Position numbers and translations under genes: made by a program. The notes under the pieces are model-generated. The model did no database searches. It had not been told where the DNA came from and was given only the letters and a program-made list of their open reading frames with translations. From Candidatus Baldrarchaeum yapensis (GTDB taxonomy: Archaea; Asgardarchaeota; Baldrarchaeia; Baldrarchaeales; Baldrarchaeaceae): a stretch of 64,000 nt of DNA. How positions within the stretch are numbered: position 1 is the first letter of the stretch; every line of letters begins with the position of its first letter. Where the stretch lies: NCBI GenBank assembly GCA_016840465.1, contig JAEOSH010000004.1:1-64000 (forward strand), read 5' to 3'. Of this stretch, positions 26,624-36,059 are shown piece after piece.

Positions 26624-27796
26624 TCAAATTACTCCCCTTTCCTTAAGTTCTCTTATTTGATTGTCCGAGTATCCCAATTCTCTCAAAACTTCAACCGTAT
26701 GTTCCCCCAATACGGGGCCCACATTCCTTACACTCATTTTTGCATCTGAGAACTTCACTGGAAATCCCAATTGTTTCAACTTTCCTGTTCTTTTGTCCTC
26801 AACCTCTATTACCATCCCTCGTTCTTTGACATGCGGGTCATTGAATACCTCACCAAACGTGTAAACCGGACCACAACAGACATCCGCCTTACTGAGAATA
26901 CTAAACCACTCGTCTCTCGTCTTCTCCTTGAAGATCTTCCTGAGTTCCTCGAAAACCTTTTCCCTCTCATCGCCCGTTACAAAGTGCTTAGATCTCAGAT
27001 CGTCGCGTCCAACTGCTTTACAGAAGTTTTCCCAAAACTTTGGCTCTAGGCACGCTATAGTTATGTATTTCCCATCTTTTGTCTCGTAAACATTGTAAAA
27101 TGGGAAGCCCCCGTTTAAAAGCATCTCACCGCGCTTAGGTTCCACATTCTCAATAAAGTAATTGATAGCATGTATCGAAAGCCATGAGATTGCACAATCG
27201 AGCATCGATACATCAATATACTGTCCTCTTCCTGTCCTCTCCCTTGCAATGAGTGCCGCAAGAATGGCCATCGCGGCAAACATTCCACTTGATAGATCGG
27301 CTATTTGCACTCCCGGTATTATCGGCGGACCTCCCCTTCTCCCAGTAATTCCAAGAATCCCGGCAATCGCGATGTAGTTTAGGTCATGACCTGGAAAGTC
27401 CCTATAAGGTCCGGTTTGCCCATAACCGCTTATCGAGCAGTAAATCACCTGAGGGTTGTATCTCTTTACGGTCTCGTAATCGATTCGCAGACTCTTAACA
27501 ACCCCTGGCCGGAAGCTTTCCACTACAACATCCGCCTTCTTGACAAGTCTATAAAAGATTTCACGCCCCTCCTCGGTTCTCAGATTAAGTGTCACGCTCT
27601 TCTTATTCCTGTTAATGTAGTAATGCATTGCGCTGTAACCCGCCACCAATGGGGGATACCAGCGAATGTAATCCCCAGCGCGTGGCTCCTCTATTTTTAT
27701 TACCTCTGCACCCATATCTGCGAGCAGAAGGGTGCAAAAATCCCCGGGGAGCAATCTGGTGAGGTCAAGTATGCGTATACCTTTAAGTAACTCCAT
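26624..27796 (-). CDS. CaiB/BaiF family CoA transferase
   Basis: About 390 residues from ATG 27796 (GTG 27805 is an alternative directly after the TrpRS stop). MELLKGIRILDLTRLLPG, KIEEPRAGDYIRW, NRNKKSVTLNLRTEEGREIF and ADVVVESFRPGVV are the family N-terminal motifs; the catalytic Asp is in PGHDLNYIAIAG. C-terminus VLGEHTVEVLRELGYSDNQI is also characteristic. It moves CoA between organic acids (class III). The partner pathway may be the same hydroxyacid metabolism whose dehydratase is now a pseudogene at 11.7-14.3 kb. Confidence 0.93.
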   Translation of the reverse strand: MELLKGIRILDLTRLLPGDFCTLLLADMGAEVIKIEEPRAGDYIRWYPPLVAGYSAMHYYINRNKKSVTLNLRTEEGREIFYRLVKKADVVVESFRPGVVKSLRIDYETVKRYNPQVIYCSISGYGQTGPYRDFPGHDLNYIAIAGILGITGRRGGPPIIPGVQIADLSSGMFAAMAILAALIARERTGRGQYIDVSMLDCAISWLSIHAINYFIENVEPKRGEMLLNGGFPFYNVYETKDGKYITIACLEPKFWENFCKAVGRDDLRSKHFVTGDEREKVFEELRKIFKEKTRDEWFSILSKADVCCGPVYTFGEVFNDPHVKERGMVIEVEDKRTGKLKQLGFPVKFSDAKMSVRNVGPVLGEHTVEVLRELGYSDNQIRELKERGVI

Positions 27797-27805
27797 GTCA
27801 CCCAC

Positions 27806-28918
27806 TCACGGAAGCTTGTCAAGAATACTTGTATCGATCTCATGTAAAAAGAATTCGGGGAGCCTGTCCTTCATCTGCTCTCTCCGCCTCCTATGTTCTT
27901 TCAGGAATCTGCTGACGTACTCACATAGCCTGTCCTTGCACTCCCCGCATATCAGGTTCCCGGACATGCAGTCCTGTCTGATTCTCTCAACCTCCGCGTC
28001 GTCCTCAATAAAGTACACATAAAACATCTCGAATACCACACATATGTCTGGATTGCCGCCCTTCTCCCTCTGCTCCCTAATGGTTGGCTGTCCTCCGGTG
28101 AACGCGTTCCATACCTTCTTTCTCGCCTCCTCGACATCATCAGTGGTGAATATGCATGTCTGGGGCTCACTAGCGCTCATCGGCTTGCCAGTAAGTCCTC
28201 TCAGATACTTCAAATAAAGTCCCGCAGGTTTGAAGAGTCTGAGCTTCGCTGCCACATCCCTGCTGATCCTAATGTACGGGTCTTGGTCTATGGCGACGGG
28301 TACTACTGTCGGGAGTCCGTACACAATTTCTGGGAAGAGAATATGTGCCATCTGTATGCACGAGTAGAATATCTCCCCCGGGTTGTTGTCATCTCGGAAA
28401 CCGAAGACTGCTCTTACTGTACTGTACGTGAGGTGGCGTGAAAGCCTTATTGCCGCCTTATAAACCCATGGGTATTCCGAGGAGATGAAGAACTTTGTCT
28501 TCTTTGGGTCATATCCCAATGCCACAATGTCGAGTGCGTTATCAAGTGCGTAGTATTGTGCCTCTTCCAGATTTTTTACCTTTCTGAACACGTACTTCTC
28601 ATCATCTGACAGGGGCACATAGACTGATGCGCCGTATTCCCGCTGGAGGTATAGATTGAGTTCGTAGACGAGGAGGTGTCCTATATGGAGTTTGTTGGAC
28701 GGGCCTCTACCGCTCAGCACCGCAAACGTTCCACCAAGATTCGCTATATCGAGAATTTTATCGAAGTCCCTATGCGCGAATATCACCTTCCTGCGAATGA
28801 GCCTATGCGGGTTCTTGAACCTGTTAAGGATAGGTTCTATTCTCTCGACCCCAAAGTACTCTATTAGTCTCTCGTAATCCGTCGTTTTCTTGACTTCTCC
28901 TGCCTCCACTATCGCCAT
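27806..28918 (-). CDS. trpS: Tryptophanyl-tRNA synthetase
   Basis: 370 residues from ATG 28918, class I, archaeal/eukaryotic type. HIGH-like motif SNKLHIGHLLVYEL, and KMSKS equivalent GKPMSASEPQ. VPVAIDQDPYIRISRD is the specific active-site segment (Q, D) of archaeal TrpRS. The C-terminal anticodon-binding domain with CGECKDRLCEYVSRFLKEH is present. Charges tRNA-Trp. The ATG at 28960 would add an unlikely extension. Runs in a minus-strand group with HIT hydrolase and nucleotidyltransferase genes. Confidence 0.97.
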   Translation of the reverse strand: MAIVEAGEVKKTTDYERLIEYFGVERIEPILNRFKNPHRLIRRKVIFAHRDFDKILDIANLGGTFAVLSGRGPSNKLHIGHLLVYELNLYLQREYGASVYVPLSDDEKYVFRKVKNLEEAQYYALDNALDIVALGYDPKKTKFFISSEYPWVYKAAIRLSRHLTYSTVRAVFGFRDDNNPGEIFYSCIQMAHILFPEIVYGLPTVVPVAIDQDPYIRISRDVAAKLRLFKPAGLYLKYLRGLTGKPMSASEPQTCIFTTDDVEEARKKVWNAFTGGQPTIREQREKGGNPDICVVFEMFYVYFIEDDAEVERIRQDCMSGNLICGECKDRLCEYVSRFLKEHRRRREQMKDRLPEFFLHEIDTSILDKLP

Positions 28919-29009
28919 AGTTCTTTCCTCTCTCTTAGTGATTAATAACTCACAAATCAATTAAAAATGCTCAAGTTTATGAGTTTTCGGATCAGAATCT
29001 TGAACCTTC

Positions 29010-29525
29010 TCAAGTCTTGTTAGCCTCTCCTTTTCGCTCAGTGAGAACCTCTTCAAGCGCTCTTTTTAGTTTATCGTATGTGGCGTCTAAGGCCTCGGGT
29101 ATAACCTTAGTATCAGCAAGCACGGGCATGAAGTTCGTGTCCCCCACCCATCGTGGAACAACATGCACATGCACGTGTTCCTCTATGCCGGCGCCTGCTG
29201 CTCTCCCTATGTTGACGCCTATGTTGAAACCATCGGGATTCATTGCCCTTCTTATGAATTTTAAGGATAGCGTTATGAGTTTCGAAATCTCTAAGAGTTC
29301 TTCGTCATTCAGGTGTTCAAGGCTGGGCACATGCCTATATGGCGCGATCATGAGGTGCCCGCTGTTATACGGGAATGCGTTGAGAATTATGAATGCGGTT
29401 TTTCCGCGATAAAGTATGTAGTTCTCCTTATCCTTATTCTCCTTGGGCTTCTCGCAAAAGATGCACCCTTGGGGCTTTTCCATGAGTATGTACTTGATCC
29501 TCCAGGGAGCCCACAGGTGCTTCAT
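29010..29525 (-). CDS. HIT family nucleotide hydrolase/transferase
   Basis: 171 residues. GCIFCEKP (zinc-type cysteines) with [38 protein letters not shown] and the HIT triad [15 protein letters not shown] proteins hydrolyse dinucleoside polyphosphates or nucleoside phosphoramidates. Archaeal members are usually of the FHIT/Ap4A type. Spaced 9 bases from the sugar nucleotidyltransferase upstream. Confidence 0.93.
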   Translation of the reverse strand: MKHLWAPWRIKYILMEKPQGCIFCEKPKENKDKENYILYRGKTAFIILNAFPYNSGHLMIAPYRHVPSLEHLNDEELLEISKLITLSLKFIRRAMNPDGFNIGVNIGRAAGAGIEEHVHVHVVPRWVGDTNFMPVLADTKVIPEALDATYDKLKRALEEVLTERKGEANKT

Positions 29526-29534
29526 CCATCACAC

Positions 29535-30239
29535 CTATCCCTTGGACTCTTTCATCTTTCTTAACTCCTTTTCTGCCTCGTTTAGGTCCTTCACAGTGTC
29601 TATGGCTCTCCAGTAGCCCCGTGCCTTATATCCCCCAAGTTTCCCTTCCTTTGCGAGTTGCGGGAATGCCGTGTTCTCGATGTCGCCAGCATCCGGCAAC
29701 ACCTCAATGATTTCTTTGTTCATGATGTAAACCCCACCATTTATCCAGTAGGGAAGTTCGGGTTTCTCAACGAACCCTCTAATCGCGTTGGTGGCGTCAT
29801 CGACTTCGACTATGCCGTAGGGGCTACGGAAGGGGACGAGCATTATCGTGGCCATGAAGTTGGACTTCTTATGGAACTCTATCATTGGTCTGATGTCTAT
29901 ATCGAGTATTATATCTCCATTTGTTGCGATAACATCCGGATCGTCATCATCCACAAATTTAAGCGCCTGCTTTATGCCCCCACCCGTCCCCAACTTTTTC
30001 TCCTCAATAGAGTACTTTATCCGCACATCAAAGTTCTCGCCATTTCCGAAGTACTCCATTATTTTCTCATACCTATACCCGCATGCTATCACTATGTCCC
30101 TTATTTTGTTCTTCCTAAGCCACTCTATCTGATACTGGAGGATGGGCTTTCCTAAGACCTCAACCATGGGCTTGGGACGATCCGCAGTGAGAGGACGTAG
30201 CCTCAGCCCGAGGCCTCCCGCGAGTATTATCGCATGCAT
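29535..30239 (-). CDS. Sugar-phosphate nucleotidyltransferase
   Basis: About 234 residues from ATG 30239 (MHAIILAGGLGLRLRPLT). The signature GGxGxRLxPLT, RPKPMVEVLGKPIL (Lys for phosphate contact), VIATNGDIILDI (Asp for Mg) and RGFVEKPELPYWINGGVYIM match RmlA/ManC-like enzymes without the left-handed beta-helix domain. It makes an NDP-sugar for glycosylation. First gene of the run ending at 25735. Confidence 0.93.
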   Translation of the reverse strand: MHAIILAGGLGLRLRPLTADRPKPMVEVLGKPILQYQIEWLRKNKIRDIVIACGYRYEKIMEYFGNGENFDVRIKYSIEEKKLGTGGGIKQALKFVDDDDPDVIATNGDIILDIDIRPMIEFHKKSNFMATIMLVPFRSPYGIVEVDDATNAIRGFVEKPELPYWINGGVYIMNKEIIEVLPDAGDIENTAFPQLAKEGKLGGYKARGYWRAIDTVKDLNEAEKELRKMKESKG

Positions 30240-30337
30240 GCCATTCACACCTTGCCAGTTGTTGCATGAGTTAAAATATCAAAATACTAATGAATCTTTA
30301 GTGCTTCATTGCAATAGTGCGGAGGGCGGTGTCGGTC

Positions 30338-30805
30338 ATGAGTAGGAATGAGGAAGCCGCAGAGGAGCGAGAGGGAGTTTTGAGAATAGGAGTGTCCCTC
30401 CCAGCAAATCTGTTGAGGGAGTTCGATGAGATCATCGGGAAGATAGGGTACACGAGCCGGAGCAAGGCATTGGCGGATGCGATAAGAGATTTCATAGACA
30501 AGTACCACTGGCTGAGAGAGGAGGAAGAGACCGTCATCACCGGGGCCCTGACCCTCATCTACACGATAGAGAAGCGGAACCTCCCCGAGGAAATTCTGGA
30601 AATACAGCACAAGTATGAGGATGTCATCAGCGCGTCCATGCACATACATCTGGATGAGAGTCGTTGCTTGGAAATACTGGCGATCAGGGGTAGTAGATCA
30701 AGGATAAAGAAGTTAGCCGAGGAACTATCGGCAAAGAAGGGGGTAGAGCAGGTTAAGGTCATAACTACCTACTACAGGGGGAAGAGTCACTCAGAAGGAG
30801 AGTAA
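30338..30805 (+). CDS. nikR: Nickel-responsive regulator NikR
   Basis: About 155 residues from ATG 30338 (GTG 30317 possible). RHH domain: RIGVSLPANLLREFDEIIGKIGYTSRSKALADAIRDFI. ACT-like metal domain: QHKYEDVISASMHIHLDESRCLEILAIRG holds the square-planar Ni ligands (His in QH, two His in MHIH, Cys in RC). It represses nickel uptake genes; the only candidate here is cbiMQO at 45-47.4 kb. The 3-prime end overlaps the convergent gene by 41 bases. Confidence 0.95.
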   Translation: MSRNEEAAEEREGVLRIGVSLPANLLREFDEIIGKIGYTSRSKALADAIRDFIDKYHWLREEEETVITGALTLIYTIEKRNLPEEILEIQHKYEDVISASMHIHLDESRCLEILAIRGSRSRIKKLAEELSAKKGVEQVKVITTYYRGKSHSEGE

Positions 30806-31415
30806 GCGCGGCGGCAATTGCGCCGTTCTGCGCATTTATTAGATTGTCTGCCGAACCCACTATCAGGACATCTCCTTCCATTATGTCAAACTCCTTCCTC
30901 AGAATTCTGGACACCTTTTCCGGAACCTCGTAATCTCCTGGCGCTAGGAACAATTTACCTCCTTTGGAAATTATCGTAGTTGCGCCCATCGCCCCCGCCA
31001 TAATTGCCGCATCCCTCTGCTCAACTCCGGATTTGACGATATCTGCAAGACCTCTTAAGTGACAGACTACATTTACCGGTCCTACCGCTATCTCCTCGAA
31101 CCCCTTAACCTCCTTTATCGCTTTTATTCGGCTCATTATCTCGTCAGCAACTTTATTTCCCAGTTCTGTGAGAAAGTGTCCACGCCGCGGCCTCACACCG
31201 ACAAGTCCCAGTCTCCTCAGGTGTTTAAGTAGAGTCTTGACCGCGGCCTCTCCCAGTCCCAACTCTTTCACCAGTCGGTATCTACCCACTAGTCCCCCCT
31301 CCCTCTTCAGGATGAATATTGTCATTATTATGTGATGGGGCTCAAATACGGGCGACGGACCGACCGATCTTTTCCTAAAAAGATCCGATATTAGGGATTT
31401 GAGAGACTTCCCCAC
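30765..31415 (-). CDS. wHTH protein with DUF4443-like C-terminal domain
   Basis: 216 residues. Residues about 25-80 form a winged helix (GRYRLVKELGLGEAAVKTLLKHLRRLGLVGVRPRRGHFLTELG). Residues 105-205 (VCHLRGLADIVKSGVEQRDAAIMAGAMGATTIISKGGKLFLAPG, then DVLIVGSADNLINAQNGAIAAALTLL) look like the DUF4443 ligand-sensing domain of archaeal regulators. Probably a transcription regulator; ligand unknown. Family name from memory of the pattern. Confidence 0.7.
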   Translation of the reverse strand: MGKSLKSLISDLFRKRSVGPSPVFEPHHIIMTIFILKREGGLVGRYRLVKELGLGEAAVKTLLKHLRRLGLVGVRPRRGHFLTELGNKVADEIMSRIKAIKEVKGFEEIAVGPVNVVCHLRGLADIVKSGVEQRDAAIMAGAMGATTIISKGGKLFLAPGDYEVPEKVSRILRKEFDIMEGDVLIVGSADNLINAQNGAIAAALTLLLSDSSPCSR

Positions 31416-31596
31416 AGCGGTTCACCTAGAACTCTACGACTTTGCTGTTGCAATTTTATCAGGACTCCCCGGAATATTTAGATATCGGAAGTAGTTGCCG
31501 ACCCGTAATACTGGGCTCATGTGATGGTTCCCGATTTGTCATCGTAAATTTTTATTTAGTTCAGCATTTACACTTAGTCGACGGCGGTGGATATGC

Positions 31597-32181
31597 ATGA
31601 GTAAAAAGCCGATGATGGGATCTTACTATCTCCTGAAGGTCGTACTGATAGGAGACGGCGGGGTCGGGAAAACGTCTCTGTGTCGGAGGTTCGTTGAAAA
31701 GAAATTCGAGCACAAATACCTCCCGACAATAGGCGCCGATTTCTATGTTAAGAATGTCTTCCTCGACGACGTAACCCCGGTGAAATTCCAAATATGGGAC
31801 CTTGCTGGGCAACCTAGGTTTCATTCCGTGGTTGACATGTACTTCAGAGGAGCGCGGGGGGCGTTGGCAGTATACTCCGTCGTTGACAGGGAAAGCTACA
31901 ACAATCTCATCAACTGGGTGAAAAGGCTGATAGAGAAGTCGGGAGTGCGGCCTCCACCTGCAATAATGATACTGGGGAATAAGATAGATCTCCGCGCTGG
32001 CCCAGGAGAGTTCGTATCTCCGGAGGAGGGAGAACTTCTCAAGAACAGGATTATGAAGGAGTTCGGGCTGAAAAATGTTGACTTTTTAGAAACCAGTGCC
32101 AAAACTGGGGAAAACGTAATAGAGAGTTTTTACAGATTGGCAAAGATGGCTCTTTCAATGGTCACTCGGACAGCGAAGTAA
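31597..32181 (+). CDS. Ras/Rab-like small GTPase
   Basis: 194 residues with all five G boxes in eukaryotic-like form: G1 GDGGVGKTS, G2 Thr in LPTIGADF, G3 WDLAGQPRF (with the catalytic Gln), G4 GNKID, G5 ETSAKTG. MYFRGARGALAVYSVVDRESYNNLINWV is the Rab/Ran-like switch II region. No C-terminal Cys, so no prenylation; a few basic residues end the chain. Archaeal Ras-family GTPases are known but seldom this canonical outside Asgard and some other lineages. Single gene with a T-rich promoter region. Confidence 0.93.
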   Translation: MSKKPMMGSYYLLKVVLIGDGGVGKTSLCRRFVEKKFEHKYLPTIGADFYVKNVFLDDVTPVKFQIWDLAGQPRFHSVVDMYFRGARGALAVYSVVDRESYNNLINWVKRLIEKSGVRPPPAIMILGNKIDLRAGPGEFVSPEEGELLKNRIMKEFGLKNVDFLETSAKTGENVIESFYRLAKMALSMVTRTAK

Positions 32182-32187
32182 TAGCGT

Positions 32188-32700
32188 TCACTTCTCACTC
32201 TTTTCCTCTCTAACGAGATCCATTAAGGATGGGGCGAGGGCGAGGTGCTCCTTTACGACATTTAGCACAATTGAGGTCGATGTTCTCTCAATGCGGGGAT
32301 CCGCAAGGAGGCTTTTAACGAAATTGTCCAACTCCTTTATGTTCCTGAATTTTCCGAGGATTAAAACGTCCCAGTCCCCGGTGATGTCATAAACGGCGTA
32401 CACGTGCGGGTGAGTGCTTATACTCTCCTCCAAGCTTTTAAGTGCATCTTTACCCGTACGCCCCCTCGCGAGTATCGCGGCGGTTATCGGAAATCCAAGC
32501 TTTTTCTCGTCGACGAGGACAGAAAAACCCTTTATGAGTCCGGACTTTCGCAGTTTTTCCAACCTGTAGTGAACGGTTGCAACCGAGACTCCCAACCTCT
32601 CCGAAATTTTACGCAGGCTCATGCGGGCGTCGCGATGGAGGAAATCCAGTATTTTTATATCCAATTCGTCAAGCCGTATGCTCTCATCGCTCATGCCCAT
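32188..32700 (-). CDS. Lrp/AsnC family transcription regulator
   Basis: About 170 residues from ATG 32700 (MGMSDESIRLDELDIKIL). HTH: LDFLHRDARMSLRKISERLGVSVATVHYRLEKLRKSGLIKGF. RAM ligand domain: VYAVYDITGDWDVLILGKFRNIKELDNFVKSLLADPRIERTSTSIVLNVVKE. It senses an amino acid or similar ligand and regulates transcription. Convergent with the small GTPase gene (6-bp gap). Confidence 0.95.
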   Translation of the reverse strand: MGMSDESIRLDELDIKILDFLHRDARMSLRKISERLGVSVATVHYRLEKLRKSGLIKGFSVLVDEKKLGFPITAAILARGRTGKDALKSLEESISTHPHVYAVYDITGDWDVLILGKFRNIKELDNFVKSLLADPRIERTSTSIVLNVVKEHLALAPSLMDLVREEKSEK

Positions 32701-32763
32701 GCACCGATAAAAAGTAGGAATATTCGTAAATAAGTTTAGAGGCAAGACCAGCACTCTGGGAGT

Positions 32764-32982
32764 TCACATCTCTCCTAGTCTATCACCCACGATTGCGAAT
32801 ATCGCGGACAGGATAAACGAAAGTAGACTTACGAAGAGGCTTTGCTGCCTTTCGATTCCTAAATCTATGAACCCGATCCATATGAACAGTGCTAAGAAGA
32901 AGAGCACAATTCCGCCGCACAGGAGTATCAGGGAAATTGTCTTAAGAATCCTGGGCTTCTCCTCTACCTCTTCCTCTCCCAT
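32764..32982 (-). CDS. Small two-TM membrane protein
   Basis: 72 residues from ATG 32982 (MGEEEVEEKPRIL). Two hydrophobic helices, about 14-36 and 46-66, in a charged context. No family recognised. Sits between the Lrp gene and the DUF35/thiolase genes on the same strand; the frame is open to 33036, but the upstream part is not protein-like. Confidence 0.55.
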   Translation of the reverse strand: MGEEEVEEKPRILKTISLILLCGGIVLFFLALFIWIGFIDLGIERQQSLFVSLLSFILSAIFAIVGDRLGEM

Positions 32983-33059
32983 CGCTGGCACCTCAGAATA
33001 TTGCGCCAGTCCCCACCTTTTATCTTTTTTGCACATATATGAGCATAAAATTTAGGGTG

Positions 33060-33461
33060 TTATGAGACGGGCTTAAACGCAAGAACAGGCTTTCCGTCTT
33101 CCTCAATTACCTCCATCTGCATTCTCTGCCCCATCCTGAGCTCTTCCGGTTTGTTCGGATCGACCCCAACTATTCTTCCCATGATCATCGGTCCCTCATC
33201 CAATTTAACAATCCCCGTAACGTAGGGCGCCACGTTCTTCAGTCTCATTGGGGGAACATGTATAACCGTGAAGGTTTCCAGAGTTCCTGTTCCCTTAAAC
33301 TCCACCAGCTCTAAGTCTTTCGATCCGCACTCCTTGCACAGAAGACGTGGCGGTATCATGACAAAGTTGCACTTCTTGCACCGACAACCGATTAGCTTGC
33401 CCTCCTTAAGCTTGTCGTAAAACGTTTTCGTTAGGAACTGTGCCGCACTCCCGCTCACCAC
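33060..33461 (-). CDS. DUF35 zinc-ribbon OB-fold acyl-CoA binding protein
   Basis: About 133 residues from GTG 33461 or 33458, behind a strong AAGGAGGTGAT. KEGKLIGCRCKKCNFVMIPPRLLCKECGSKD is the zinc ribbon (CxxC...CxxC; first pair CRCKKC), followed by the OB fold GTLETFTVIHVPP and GIVKLDEGPMIMGRIVG. DUF35 proteins bind the CoA thioester and pair with thiolase or HMG-CoA synthase in archaea. It starts 2 bases after the thiolase stop, so the two act together. Confidence 0.92.
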   Translation of the reverse strand: MVSGSAAQFLTKTFYDKLKEGKLIGCRCKKCNFVMIPPRLLCKECGSKDLELVEFKGTGTLETFTVIHVPPMRLKNVAPYVTGIVKLDEGPMIMGRIVGVDPNKPEELRMGQRMQMEVIEEDGKPVLAFKPVS

Positions 33462-33463
33462 AA

Positions 33464-34699
33464 TCACCTCCTTAATATCACAACTCCGCAGCTGGCACCT
33501 GTTCCTCCAACATTGTGCGCGAGTCCTATCTCGGCATCGGGGATCTGCCTCTTTCCCGCCTCTCCTCTGAGTTGCTTCCAGAGTTCGTGGATCATCGCAG
33601 CCCCCGTTGCACCTACGGGATGACCCTTGCACTTAAGTCCTCCTGAGGGATTCACGGGTCTATCGCCATCAAGTGCGGTTCTTCCCTCCACGGCCGCCTT
33701 TAAACCCTCTCCTCTCTCAAACAGTCCGAGGTCTTCGGTGGCTATTACCTCGGCGATCGAGAAGCAGTCGTGTACCTCCACCACATCCACATCTTTCGGC
33801 TCTATACCTGCCATTTTGTACGCTTGCCTACTTGCAAATACCGCGGACGCGAATGATGTGAGACTAATCCTGTCATGAAGCGCAAGGGTATCGGTTCCGA
33901 ATCCTATACCTGCAACGCGTATCGGCGTATCTGTAAACTTCTTTGCAACATCCTCGGCCGCGAGTATTGCAACGGCTGCGCCGTCTGATATCGGGCAGCA
34001 ATCAAATAACCTCAGAGGCCATGCTATGACCCTGTTGTACTTAGATTTCAGGAAGTCTAGGGGATCTTTGAACGTGACTCCCTCTCTTTGCCCTATCCTC
34101 TTTGCTATGTCCATTATCTCCTCTTGGAACTGCGCCTTTGGATTCAAGGCACCATTATGGTGGTTCTTTATTGGTATTGCCTGTAAGTCCTCCCAGGTCA
34201 TGTTGTACTTCTTAAAGTACGCCTGAGCAAGGAGAGCGTAGAGTCCTGGGAAGGTGGCTCCTGCGGGTATTTCGTAGTCGTCGTCAGCGGCCACCGATAG
34301 AGCGTCAGTTACTCCCTCGGTTGGCAATGCTGTCATCTTCTCAACTCCGCCTACCATCACGACATCATACCATCCGGATGCTATTGCAAGGACCCCCGTC
34401 ATGAACGCCGCTATGGAACTTGCGCATGCAGTTTCGGTTCTCCACCCAGTGATTGGAGTCAGCCCCATCCAATCCGTGACGAGGGGGCCTATATGCCCCT
34501 GATGCTCGTATAAGGAGGGAGTGAAGTATCCCACGAAGAGCGCCTGTATATCCTTTCTCTCTATGCCCTTATCGACGCTTTCCATAGCCTCGAGTGCCGC
34601 TTCGACGAATAATTCCCGGCCACTTTTGTCCTTATGAATTTTGTGGTGAAATCTCGTCATCCCAGCACCAATTACGCAAACTCCTCTTTGTAGTCCCAT
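33464..34699 (-). CDS. Thiolase family acetyl-CoA acetyltransferase
   Basis: About 411 residues from ATG 34699 (MGLQRGVCVIGAG). ETACASSIAAFMTGV carries the nucleophilic Cys; VHDCFSIAE and GLKCKGHPVGATGAA carry the His positions; AHNVGGTGASCGVV the last Cys. This is the archaeal SCP-x-like thiolase type that works with a DUF35 partner, usually also with HMG-CoA synthase in the mevalonate route; the synthase is not in the window. The TTG at 34720 is less likely. Confidence 0.93.
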   Translation of the reverse strand: MGLQRGVCVIGAGMTRFHHKIHKDKSGRELFVEAALEAMESVDKGIERKDIQALFVGYFTPSLYEHQGHIGPLVTDWMGLTPITGWRTETACASSIAAFMTGVLAIASGWYDVVMVGGVEKMTALPTEGVTDALSVAADDDYEIPAGATFPGLYALLAQAYFKKYNMTWEDLQAIPIKNHHNGALNPKAQFQEEIMDIAKRIGQREGVTFKDPLDFLKSKYNRVIAWPLRLFDCCPISDGAAVAILAAEDVAKKFTDTPIRVAGIGFGTDTLALHDRISLTSFASAVFASRQAYKMAGIEPKDVDVVEVHDCFSIAEVIATEDLGLFERGEGLKAAVEGRTALDGDRPVNPSGGLKCKGHPVGATGAAMIHELWKQLRGEAGKRQIPDAEIGLAHNVGGTGASCGVVILRR

Positions 34700-35041
34700 T
34701 TCCACCACCCACGAGCCCAAGTGCTTCCTTGATGATTACCGTGCAGAATTTAAAATTGTTTTTGTCAATTCACGAATATTTCCTCTCATGTGCGTTCACT
34801 TCTGATGAAAAATAGTGGACAAATACCAGTATACTGGGCTTCTAGTAACGAAATCGTTAATTGTCGTGTATAAGCACTTTCTCTACGTGAAGATCATGTG
34901 AGAGGTCGTTGCCGGAAAAATCCTATAAAACTCATTTTTGGAAGATTCTATGTTCATCTCCAGCTAATTCAATGATTTACACGATAAATATGAAATTTTT
35001 CCCTGCTTCGCTTCATGCGATCACCAGCATCGTTTGTATTC
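34700..35041. other. Intergenic, no gene recognised
   Basis: AT-rich spacer between thiolase (reading away) and the amidohydrolase-like gene end. Contains an AATTTAAAATTG stretch near 34748 that could be the thiolase TATA region. No reading frame or hairpin of interest. Confidence 0.5.
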
Positions 35042-36013
35042 TCATTTTTCCTTAAAATACCTGAAAACTTTCTCAACGTTTTCCCGTACAACGCTCCACG
35101 CAAAATCCCTGTCCTTCTCTCTTATTTTGAGTTCTCCAACATCAGGTAGTGTTCCTACATCCTTTCCAGCAAGGGTCGCTACGACCCCGTATATAACAAG
35201 TTTTGCAACGTCCGGATTGGAACCGCCACTCAGAAGTACAACCATCCTCCCACCACAAACTTTTTCCGCAACATCCTTTATTGTGTGACACAATCCGATA
35301 AACCCGTTCACGGTCAGTTCAAACCCGCCATAATCCCTGTGATGAGCGTCATGTCCAAGTTCCCAGAGGATCATTTCTGGCTTGTGTCGTTTGGCAAGTG
35401 GAGGGAGTAGTTCATTAAGAGCCCATACGATTTGCTCGTCGGTTGTATTATGTGGCAGTGGTACGCTGACCGCAGTCTTGCCAAGATCTGGGTCATATGG
35501 ACCTCCGCTGTGAAACTCCAAGAGGAAAACCTCGTCATCGTCCCGATAGATGTCAAAGTTTCCATCGCCAAAATGAGGGTCTGTATCCACAATCATGAAT
35601 CGGCGTGCACTCATCTCGCTCCTCAGGGTTTCTATAAGCACCGCCGCGTTATTTATATAGCAGAAGCCCCAGAAGAAGTCCTTGTTTGCATGGTGCCCGG
35701 CCGCCGCCGTAAAGACGAATGCCGAATCGACTTCTCCCGAATATACGAGTTTTCCGGCAAGCGCCGCTCCGCCTGCTGTTAGCATGGCAATATCGTAATA
35801 TCCCGTCACCGACACCTTTTTCAGGTGGTCTTCAGTATGTATTTTTCTCACGATCTCAGGAGATGCCGGAACTGGTTCGTAGAGGACCACTGACGGGTCA
35901 TTAAGCAGTCCGGTTTCTTTGAGGTACTCAAACGCGGGTCTTAGTCTTCCACGCAGTACCACATGACCCTCCTCGGGGTACCTGTCATTCCATATGACAG
36001 CAACCTTGCCCAT
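35042..36013 (-). CDS. Histone-deacetylase-superfamily amidohydrolase
   Basis: About 323 residues from ATG 36013 (MGKVAVIWNDRYPEEG). AAAGHHANKDFFWGFCYINNAAV has the catalytic His pair region and FCYxNN motif; VDTDPHFGDGNFDIY holds the zinc ligands Asp and His; ELGHDAHHRDYGGFELT the second Asp. The HDAC superfamily in archaea includes acetylpolyamine and acetyl-lysine deacetylases (acetoin utilisation type). Here YHHGNG is replaced by PHFGDG. Divergent from the MFS gene with a 46-bp shared promoter. Confidence 0.9.
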   Translation of the reverse strand: MGKVAVIWNDRYPEEGHVVLRGRLRPAFEYLKETGLLNDPSVVLYEPVPASPEIVRKIHTEDHLKKVSVTGYYDIAMLTAGGAALAGKLVYSGEVDSAFVFTAAAGHHANKDFFWGFCYINNAAVLIETLRSEMSARRFMIVDTDPHFGDGNFDIYRDDDEVFLLEFHSGGPYDPDLGKTAVSVPLPHNTTDEQIVWALNELLPPLAKRHKPEMILWELGHDAHHRDYGGFELTVNGFIGLCHTIKDVAEKVCGGRMVVLLSGGSNPDVAKLVIYGVVATLAGKDVGTLPDVGELKIREKDRDFAWSVVRENVEKVFRYFKEK

Positions 36014-36059
36014 GGCGACCCCCAATAAAGATTTACGATTGACCTTAAGTAATGTTCAC

